Source: Heterocephalus glaber (lineage: Eukaryota > Chordata > Mammalia > Rodentia > Bathyergidae). Taken from it: a stretch of 64,000 nucleotides of DNA. The notes under the pieces were generated by a model that was given only the letters and a program-made list of their open reading frames with translations, was not told the DNA's origin and ran no database searches. The stretch covers positions 5,993,877-6,057,876 of the forward strand of contig NW_004624801.1 in assembly GCF_000247695.1 (NCBI RefSeq). The letters are read 5' to 3'. A program made the translations under genes and the position numbers. Positions 58,501 to 64,000 of the stretch are shown in pieces. The first letter of the stretch is position 1. Each line of letters begins with the position of its first letter.

Positions 58501-59718
58501 CCAGGAGTGTGCCACAAAGGGGCAGTGTACACGCAAGAGAAGACAGAAACTGCTCTTACCATCTCCTTCATCCACCACAGCGTGTACCACCAAAGGGTAA
58601 ACCTCTCGGTCCAGGTCAAAGCCAAGCTGCAGAGAAGAAAGGAAGAAAAGCAAAGACTGAATACGTGGAAATGGCACAGCAGTCCATGGAAAAGGAGGCG
58701 CTGCCATGAAAGGCTGGCCTTGTTGCTGCTCCTTCCTCACCAACCTCACAATCATCTGTGTAACAGAAGGCTGCCAGTTTCTTTTTTAAAATCTCATGGA
58801 ATTAAAGTCCTCTTAACTTGCAGCTTCTTTTCTTTGGCCATGGCTTTCTCAAAATATCCTAGGTTAACATGCTACTTTGGAATAGAAGAATTAATAAAAG
58901 CAGGGTATTTTGGATCTGAGTAAGCAGAACTTTTAAAGGGGTGCAGCAGCCACAAGGCTAAATGGTGAGCATAGCCTTGGAGCATCTGCTGCTGGCCTGG
59001 GTCCTCAGTAGCCCCGTGCCCTTCTGCATGTCTGTGAGGAACACTTTGCAGACACAGCTCACCTCTTCTTCAGCCCACTCCGAGGGGTCCACAGTGTGAG
59101 AGGGAAGGCAAAACTGCTGGCACACCCCTCGCTTGTAGTGCACAGTCTCCGACTGCAGACTGTCGTCTTTTGGAATATAGCTGTGGACAATGTGGGAAGC
59201 AGAGCAGAAGTTAGAATCTGTCAGTTTCTCCCATCTTGTGCCTGTTTCCATTTTCAGCTAGCTCTAGCATAAAAAAGATCTCTTTTCTAATCCATTCCTT
59301 TTGTTCTTTCCTGGTGATGTTATTAAACTTGTACGTTCAACCTACCCTAAATAGGTTCTTTAACAGCACCTTCAGGACCTGAGGGATTATGGAGCCATCT
59401 GCCACTGTACAAAGATGGCACTATTTGAAGGGACAAGATAAAATAGTGCTTTGTAAAAGAAAATCTAAATTCAGGAACCCGATCTCATTTGATTGTAAAA
59501 ACGGAATGCCTTCCTCCACAGGAGAGGGCATAAGACACGGACCCTACCTGTTTGGGAAGGGGGCAGCTCACCTGGCAATACCGTTCTGGAACTCCTCAGT
59601 GGCCTGATAATAGATGGTGATGGCTACCCGGGCATCCGTGTCAAAGGTGAACTCGATGTTGTAATGAACTTTAGCTTTGCCGGCCTCTTCTCCCGGGCTC
59701 TTCACTTCCTCAGCACAT
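40434..59718 (-). CDS. RNF157: RNF157 RING-type E3 ubiquitin ligase, 3' 16 coding exons (partial)
   Basis: RNF157 is a cytoplasmic E3 ligase of the MGRN1 family, reported to support neuronal survival and cell-cycle progression. Sixteen exons join in phase to 1753 nt (about 583 residues plus stop): 59572-59718, 59063-59180, 58560-58626, 58233-58276, 57816-57863, 56063-56134, 55280-55439, 54980-55092, 52222-52460, 51438-51549, 50024-50135, 49566-49738, 49253-49318, 48227-48275, 46458-46568, 40434-40555. The N-terminal part is the MGRN1-type beta-rich region, followed by a C3HC5-type RING (C-x2-C-x11-C-x-H-x-C-x-C-x2-C-x10-C-x2-C in 55280-55439), a long Ser-rich tail with acidic runs and a C-terminal RRRLSSSSLED, which fits the reported D-box next to CDK2-phosphorylated serines. 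The first ~96 residues, including the myristoylation-type start expected from human, are off the right edge. Identification is from memory of the human protein; all phases agree. Confidence 0.97.
45339..45419 (-). repeat. ID-like SINE with 13 bp target duplication
   Basis: Flanked by AGACCTGACTTTT at 45326-45338 and 45420-45432. Confidence 0.9.
45580..45671 (-). repeat. ID-like SINE with 17 bp target duplication
   Basis: Flanked by CAACCTGGTCAAATTTA (45563-45579) and the same with one A-to-G change (45672-45688). The tail is a TTA repeat; the middle is partly deleted. Confidence 0.9.
45900..45982 (-). repeat. ID-like SINE, first of two in one target
   Basis: Reverse copy bounded by CTACAGTTTCACTTTT at 45884-45899 and 45983-45998. 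Confidence 0.92.
45999..46076 (-). repeat. ID-like SINE, second of two in one target
   Basis: Reverse copy bounded by the same target sequence at 45983-45998 and 46077-46092 (the last with one C-to-T change). Carries the GCGCAGCAGGCGGC variant, unlike its neighbour. Confidence 0.92.
46458..46568 (-). CDS. RNF157: RNF157 exon (GQRTCAFLGMECDNNN...)
   Basis: 111 nt, GQRTCAFLGMECDNNNDFDI to SEVCLP plus one base. Acceptor GTTACAG, donor CCCG|GTGAGT. Confidence 0.96.
48227..48275 (-). CDS. RNF157: RNF157 exon (GNDIIEEEDGSPMQED)
   Basis: 49 nt. Acceptor TGTCCCAG, donor GATG|GTAAAA; the donor choice is fixed by reading frame into GQRTCAFLG. Adds one Asp relative to the human sequence I recall. Confidence 0.9.
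48493..48606 (+). repeat. B1/7SL-like SINE
   Basis: GCCAGGCATGGTGGTGCACA head, GAGGCCAGCCTGAGACTACA and GAGACCGTCTCCAAAAAC end. Confidence 0.88.
49253..49318 (-). CDS. RNF157: RNF157 exon (GMPAESPDSSFAGLPAGEQD...)
   Basis: 66 nt, 22 codons, phase 0 both sides. Acceptor TTTTGCAG, donor GAG|GTAACC. Skipping would keep frame. Confidence 0.95.
49566..49738 (-). CDS. RNF157: RNF157 exon (PASSSLAQSVMSM...)
   Basis: 173 nt, PASSSLAQSVMSMASSQIST to SRAPSEEVE. Acceptor TCTCGAAG, donor GAG|GTAAGG. The junction codon gives Asp where I recall Gly in human. Confidence 0.95.
50024..50135 (-). CDS. RNF157: RNF157 exon (ECGVTPESENLTL...)
   Basis: 112 nt, ECGVTPESENLTLSSSGAVD to SSTISSPE plus one base. Acceptor CACCCCCAG, donor GAAG|GTATGA. 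Confidence 0.96.
51438..51549 (-). CDS. RNF157: RNF157 exon (SISQNSSVLHEEEEER...)
   Basis: 112 nt including an EEEEE acidic run, ending AAAQHPGE. Acceptor TTTTACAG, donor GAG|GTAGTG. Confidence 0.95.
52222..52460 (-). CDS. RNF157: RNF157 exon (SSENIPPGYEVV...)
   Basis: 239 nt, SSENIPPGYEVVSLLEALNG to GLKLKKSLS plus two bases. Acceptor CCCCTAG, donor CCAA|GTGAGT (AA rather than AG before GT). Confidence 0.96.
53108..53199 (-). repeat. ID-like SINE
   Basis: Reverse copy: poly-T, GGTACCGGGGAATGAACTCG, CCACTGAGCTAAATCCCCGG; TGGTATTA occurs on both sides. Confidence 0.9.
53441..53525 (-). repeat. ID-like SINE (old)
   Basis: Diverged reverse copy: GGTGCTGAGGATCAAACCTA ... CCACTGAGCTAAAGCGCC. Confidence 0.7.
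53585..53735 (-). repeat. B1/7SL-like SINE with internal duplication
   Basis: Reverse unit in which CAGGCTGGCCTTGAAC occurs twice 36 bp apart. Confidence 0.75.
53870..53975 (-). repeat. B1/7SL-like SINE
   Basis: Reverse unit: TTTGAGACAGTGTCTCACTC ... GTGCACCACCATGCCTGG. Confidence 0.8.
54095..54195 (+). repeat. B1/7SL-like SINE fragment
   Basis: GCTTGGGAGGGTGAGGCAAG, GTCACTGTGAGTCCAAGACC and ACTCTGTCTTGAAAAAA. Confidence 0.7.
54246..54285 (-). repeat. 5'-truncated ID-like SINE with 15 bp target duplication
   Basis: Only the B-box end plus tail (40 bp) is present, between perfect copies of TTTGGTTTGCTTTTA at 54231-54245 and 54286-54300. Confidence 0.9.
54980..55092 (-). CDS. RNF157: RNF157 exon (PFRALLQIRAMRKK...)
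   Basis: 113 nt, FRALLQIRAMRKKLGPLSPT to TSDSEEHS. Acceptor CTTCCCAG, donor TCA|GTAAGT. Post-RING helix and start of the Ser-rich tail. Confidence 0.96.
55280..55439 (-). CDS. RNF157: RNF157 RING-finger exon
   Basis: 160 nt, VAEDEVSDNSAECVVCLSDV through CRHLCLCNTC to NNCPICRL. All eight zinc ligands are present within this one exon, so the catalytic E2-binding module is intact. Acceptor CTGGCCAG, donor CTGC|GTAAGT. Confidence 0.97.
55844..55937 (+). repeat. ID-like SINE with target duplication
   Basis: Flanked by AGAAATACCCTCTAG at 55829-55843 and 55938-55952. Near-consensus head and B box; lies 130 bp from an RNF157 exon. Confidence 0.92.
56063..56134 (-). CDS. RNF157: RNF157 exon (VDGVSYLLQEIYGIENK...)
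   Basis: 72 nt, 24 codons ending KYNTQDSK, phase 0. Acceptor GCTATTCAG (weak pyrimidine tract), donor AAG|GTAAGT. Confidence 0.95.
56135..57815. other. RNF157: RNF157 intron
   Basis: 1.7 kb. A GA-rich purine tract lies at about 56518-56590; the rest is unique sequence with no gene seen. Confidence 0.7.
56518..56590. repeat. GA-rich purine tract
   Basis: Almost pure purine on the plus strand, built of GAGA and GGGA units. Confidence 0.85.
57816..57863 (-). CDS. RNF157: RNF157 exon (HTDGTFCVKPLKQKQV)
   Basis: 48 nt, 16 codons, phase 0 both sides. Acceptor CATTCCAG, donor GTA|GTAAGT. Confidence 0.96.
58233..58276 (-). CDS. RNF157: RNF157 exon (EYFGHCHVLLGTFEK)
   Basis: 44 nt. Acceptor TCTTTCAG, donor AAG|GTAAGT. 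The Glu codon is split with the previous exon. Confidence 0.96.
58560..58626 (-). CDS. RNF157: RNF157 exon (LGFDLDREVY...)
   Basis: 67 nt, LGFDLDREVYPLVVHAVVDE then GD. Acceptor CTCTGCAG, donor GATG|GTAAGA. Confidence 0.96.
59063..59180 (-). CDS. RNF157: RNF157 exon (YIPKDDSLQ...)
   Basis: 118 nt, YIPKDDSLQSETVHYKRGVC to DPSEWAEEE. Acceptor GTCCACAG, donor GAG|GTGAGC. Confidence 0.96.
59572..59718 (-). CDS. RNF157: RNF157 exon (CAEEVKSPGEE...)
   Basis: 147 nt, CAEEVKSPGEEAGKAKVHYN to TEEFQNGIA. Acceptor TTTCTAG, donor CCAG|GTGAGC. Most 5' coding exon in the window. Encodes part of the beta-rich N-terminal domain. Confidence 0.95.
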
Positions 59719-59939
59719 CTAGAAAAGCACAAAAGAGATAGCATATCAGGATTTTAAGACTTATCTTCTTCTTTAAAAACTTAACACTATGGGAGCCACA
59801 GTAAATCTTTCTTCCTTTTGCACAAAAAACTTAACGTGCGCTTCTCTCCATGGTCATTAACATATGTCTACATCTTCATTTTGAATGATCATGGAGTACG
59901 GTCATACCTTGGTATTCAACTACTTTGATTGAATTTGGT

Positions 59940-60260
59940 ATTTGTCTTAGTTACTGGGACCAAAACTTGACACAACTTAAAGAAGGAGAGGTATATTTTG
60001 GTTCATGGTTACAGTTCATGGTTGGCTGGCTCCTAGGCAGAAACAGCACAGCAGAGGTGCAGAGTGGAGGAATGCTACTCACATCACAGCAGGGAAGTAG
60101 CAAGAGAGAAGAGAGGAGCCAGGGAGTAGCACACACCCTTCTAGGGCCTGCCTCAGTGACTGCCTCCTCAGACCAGGTCCGTCCACCTCCTACCAGCAAC
60201 CTAGCTAAGTCACCCCATGATTCAGCTTTCAAAAGCCTTGCCTATGAGCACATGGGGCCT
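59940..60260 (+). repeat. Dispersed rodent repeat (class unassigned)
   Basis: The order TTAGTTACTGGGACCAAAAC, AAAGAAGGAGAGGTATATTT, TTGGTTCATGGTTACAGTTC and CATGGTTGGCTGGCTCC resembles a repeat I recall as abundant in squirrel-type genomes. Name and borders uncertain. Confidence 0.5.
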
Positions 60261-62779
60261 CTGAGGGGCATTCTTGATCTAAACCATAAAAGTACTTGAC
60301 ATATTTTGATGGAAAAATCTTGTCCTGGTACTCGTTGTTTGTTTGGTATTCTATACACAAGCTAGATCTTGTCAGATGTCGATTGCCTCATGATTGCTAG
60401 CCCTTCTAGACAAGACAATTTGTTTGGTACGCTTTGTGCCTCCTGGAACCAATTAACAACAAGCTCTGAGGCACCATTGGATTCCATTACCATTATTGTT
60501 GAACACTAGGTTATTTTTGATATTTCACAGTGCTACAATTAATATCCTTGTGCATTTGCCAGACCTTTTGTAAAAGTTTTTATTTTAATCAAGACTATTA
60601 ATCACATAGCTTAAATAGTTTCCACAAGGCTTGTAAAAACCAGCAGGCTTTACTCCTTCCCTTTCCTCCTCTTCAGAGGAAACCTCTTCTAGCTGAGCAT
60701 TTTGGCATTTAACTACAATCTGAGTAACACATTCAAGTTACTACTTCCTGACTTTCAATTATAGGCATTACCTATTGATTGTCTACTATAGGATGAGGAT
60801 TTGTCCCTTTCCTCTGTCCCATACAGGAGCTTCACCATCCCACAACATAGCCATATCACCATTTTATTAGCACAGCACTTTAGTATCTGTCTGCTGTGAG
60901 TATAAAAACATTACATTCAGCTTCAGCCATGGAGAAACTTATGATTTTTCTTTTCCTGCCCAATTGTTCCTTTATGTTAGTGCTGATCTTGGCTTTTTTT
61001 GTTGTTTGATTTTTATATACTCATCCTAAATTCCAACCCAAACTCTCTGCTGGCCATTTCAACCTCCAAAGTCGTTCTGATGCACCAGGTGGTCCATTCA
61101 GTTCGCCATCTTGAGGAGGTCCCTTTGGGAGCCCTCTGTCCTGCTCCTACTTGGACTAGAGGCCTCTGCACCTGGTGCACAGCCACCCACTGGGCCTCTC
61201 TCCATCCTCCTGGGGCTCCCTGTGCCTCTGTCCTGTTGAAGCTCATGTTTCCTGCCTGCATCTCCCATCCTCCTCTTTCTTGGGTTACACTTTTGTTTTA
61301 CCATTTCATCTTCCCTTGCTTCATGAAAAGTGTGTGTTGGGGGCACAGATGTTTTGAGGGCTTCTGTTTCTCACTTACACTTCCCTGAAAGTTTGGCTGA
61401 GCAAATAATTCTAGGTAATAAATACTTTAAAAAGGCATCTGGAAGCCTCCCTGCTATTTCTTTTGCCTCACAGTGCCTTCTTCCTTTGAAGGCTTCCAGA
61501 ACCCCCTCTTTACCATCTCTTGTGCCAGCAGCTGCTGATCCTTTCCATTTAGAAGTGTGTGCCCTCTGGTTCTGGGAAAGGCTTTTAAATTATGTATGCC
61601 ATTGATGACTGCCTTCCTTCTATGTCCTCTGTTTTTTTAGAACTGTCAGTTGGATGTTAGACCTAAATTGATGCTGTTATTTGTATCTTTCCTTCTCTAT
61701 TTCCATCACTGCCAATTTGTTCCACTTTCTAGCATATTTCAATTTTTCTTCCTACTATTCACCTGAAGTATTCATTTCTGTTATGGTTTCTAAGAGTCCT
61801 TTTACAATTTTCTAAGTACTTTGTGCCATTGCATCCATGGAATAAGTGGTATCTTCTCCTGTGTCTCCAAGGCTACTAATGATGGTTTCTTCTTCCTGCA
61901 TAGCTTTGCTTCCAATTGACTGTTTTTCTCTTGGGGTGTTCTGCCACTGTCTTTCATATTATAGCCATTCCTGAAATCTAAGAATCATGGGTTGCCTGCT
62001 CATATTTAAGAAACTTAAAGGTGCTGATTAGAATTCTGAATGCAAAAAGGACTTGGGGATCCTGGACTTCACACTCTGAGGGCTGACCTGGGTCTGTTGA
62101 GGAACCTCCCATGCCAGTCTCAGGTTTCCCATCCATGCAGCTCCGATTCCAACATCCTGTCTCCCTAAAAGCCTTGGCTTCCAGGTTCTGAGAGCAGACT
62201 GAGGAGGCAGGATGGAGGGCTCAAAATGTGCATAATCCCTTTTTTTTTGCTGCTTCTGTATCAGGCCCTCAGCTATGCTTGGGTTCCCTAAGTCCTGAGG
62301 TCCTCTGTTGAGCTCCCCAATGAGAATCATCTTCCAGACTTTTTCCAAAATATGGAAAGAGCAGCTCTATGTTATACAAGGGAGGAGACCTGACTCTGAG
62401 GCAGACCCTCTGCCAATCTTCTTCATTCTAAGCCTCCACATTGACTTCCAGAGGCACCTGTTCCTGCCAGGTCCTGAGTCTTTTGAGACGGCATACTACA
62501 AAAGGGGCAATTCTCAGCTTTTCCTTCTGTTGGCTCAGGGTTCTGATATCCTGGGTCTGTTAAGTTATTTGACATTCACCATCTGTTTCCAGCTTCTAAC
62601 ATTTTGATGCTGTTATTCCTTTCCCATTCTTCTAATTCTTGTGATTCATGCCTTTCATAAACACTTTTTTTAATTCAGTGGGCTTTGGAGAAGAAGCAAA
62701 TATTCAATCCTTTATCTTCACCTGGATTCTGAGAATCAGGATTTACTCTTTTCCAATGATTTCAGAAAAATCAAACAAG

Positions 62780-62853
62780 GGCTGGGGTGTAGTTCAGTGG
62801 TAAAGTGCTCAGCTGGCAGGCACAAGGCTCTGGGTTTGATCCTCAGAACCAAA
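62780..62853 (+). repeat. ID-like SINE (older)
   Basis: GGGCTGGGGTGTAGTTCAGT, GGTAAAGTGCTCAGC and GGGTTTGATCCTCAG: closer to the general rodent ID sequence than the young local family. Confidence 0.8.
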
Positions 62854-62892
62854 ACAATATATACGCACACAAAACACAGTAACACCTTTCAC

Positions 62893-63105
62893 TATAACAT
62901 TTATTGAATACCAGGTGTTCTCTCTTCCGTTATCTTGTTCAGTTTTGACAACCACCATGAAAGGCAAGGTTGACCGTCACTTTACAGATGGGAAACCTGA
63001 AGCTCAGAAACTCATTCCAGCAAGCACACACAGAGCTGGGAGGCAAACTGGATTTCTGCTTCCCAGGCCAGTTCTTCTAGCACACTGCAGCTGCTTCACT
63101 TTATC
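62893..63105 (+). repeat. MIR (ancient SINE)
   Basis: ACATTTATTGAATACCAGGT, CACTTTACAGATGGGAAACC and CACACACAGAGCTGGGAGGC match MIR blocks in order. Confidence 0.75.
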
Positions 63106-63399
63106 CTAGACCTGCAGCCTGGCTACCACCTCAAGGAGAAGCCCCTCAAAATGGCTCAGGCCCTTGAACCTGTTTCTATCAAATGTGTGATCGGCCCATA
63201 TTGATTAGGGAAACCAAGTGGACAGAGTATTTGGTAGCTGACAGGCCTGAGGCCACACCAGGCTCAGGCTGGAAGCTGCTGTGCCTATGGAACTCCCTAG
63301 AAAGAGTGGGCATTTGGTAGTGAACAAGGGCCTCCTCAGCTCCCTTGTCTCCAGAGTTGACCCCAGTAGAAAAATTTGAGGACAAATAAAATACAAAAC

Positions 63400-63400
<1 letters not shown>

Positions 63401-63438
<38 letters not shown>

Positions 63439-63440
63439 TA
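63401..63440. repeat. (GA)n microsatellite
   Basis: About 18 GA units with one AAGA interruption. Confidence 0.95.
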
Positions 63441-63893
63441 TTAGTGAAAAGATTTGTAGTTACTCAGGGCTGGAGAAGGGTTGAGGAAGAAATGGCAGTG
63501 CCCAATAATGAGTATGGAGTTTCTTTAGGGAGCAATTAAAATGTTCTAAAATTCCTGATGATGGCTTATAACTCTGAATATACTAAAAATCACTGAAATG
63601 TACATTTTATTTTTTTTCATTGTTTATTGGTACATTTTAGGTATACAATACAGTTACATTCACCATTGGGATCTTGTACCTTTACATGATGTATCTTGGT
63701 TCTTATTTTTTCCCATTGCCCTGCCCTCCCTTCACCTCCTCCACCCTTCCCTATTTACAAAGACTTGGTTTCCATTTTTTTCCTTTTCTCGTATTTTTTC
63801 TTTTCTCTTCTTTTCTTTCCCCTAACCCTCCCACTTCCCCTACTCCTTTGGACCTTTGGACCTTTTCTTCCTATTTTACAATATCAATTATAC

Positions 63894-63982
63894 TTTTTTT
63901 GGCAGGGAGAACTGGGGATCAAACTCGGGTCCTTGTGCTTGCGCAGCAGGCAGCAAAACCACTGAGCTAAATCCCTGGCCCA
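63894..63982 (-). repeat. ID-like SINE with 9 bp target duplication
   Basis: Reverse copy flanked by CAATTATAC at 63885-63893 and 63983-63991; TTGCGCAGCAGGCAGC variant. Confidence 0.88.
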
Positions 63983-64000
63983 CAATTATACATTTTGATT

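Larger units (their letters stand above)
59719..64000. other. RNF157: RNF157 intron, continues past the right edge
   Basis: 4.3 kb with no upstream RNF157 exon recognised. Holds a rodent interspersed repeat (about 59940-60260), AT-rich sequence that may be old retroposon DNA (about 60300-62700), an ID-like SINE, a MIR, a GA microsatellite and a terminal ID-like SINE. Confidence 0.7.

Noticed and set aside
59800..64000. Search for RNF157 exons 1-3
   Set aside because: Nothing matching the expected N-terminal peptides is present; the frames near 61000-62600 are unrelated to RNF157.

Overview
The window is a piece of a mammalian genome, almost certainly a non-muroid rodent. All protein-coding sequence is split into short exons with GT/AG borders. 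The intervening DNA is full of rodent-type SINEs: a young tRNA-derived ID-like family with the core TTTAGCTCAGTGG and a ...GGTACC-A(n) tail, and B1/7SL-like copies. There are also eroded L1 and MIR fragments and CA/TG microsatellites. The species cannot be fixed from sequence alone; a squirrel- or beaver-related rodent is a guess.

Three genes are present, all on the minus strand, in the order known from human 17q25.1: EXOC7, FOXJ1, RNF157. (1) 1-14777 holds the 5' fourteen coding exons of EXOC7 (Exo70, exocyst subunit), from the start codon at 14777 to an exon at 685-723; the rest lies off the left edge. (2) 31850-36000 holds the whole FOXJ1 coding sequence (motile-cilia master regulator) in two coding exons, 422 residues, with a 3' UTR and tandem poly(A) signals. 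(3) 37750-64000 holds RNF157 (MGRN1-like RING E3 ligase): sixteen coding exons from 59718 down to the stop at 40434, then a 3' UTR of about 2.7 kb; the first exons lie off the right edge. Every exon junction was checked for phase, and all three genes read through without frameshift or stop.

The 17 kb between EXOC7 and FOXJ1 contains no recognisable protein gene. It holds an isolated CpG island (about 20.8-21.4 kb) with a perfect CRE, an AP-1/MARE-like site and a CTCF-like site, a second CTCF-like site in the opposite orientation at 28.5 kb, and a Tigger-like DNA transposon interrupted by a SINE. A larger CpG island (about 35.2-37.0 kb) covers FOXJ1 exon 1 and its upstream region and carries a compact forkhead / CCAAT / X-box-like cluster.

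I see no new enzyme system, defence locus or novel gene. The observations worth following up are regulatory (orphan island, CTCF-like pair, X-box-like cluster), transcript-level (in-frame EXOC7 exons, a diverged optional extension, a duplicated intronic motif) and repeat-level (nested insertion, twice-used target site, 5'-truncated SINEs with clean target duplications). The three genes share an address rather than a pathway, apart from broad links of membrane trafficking, cilia and ubiquitination.
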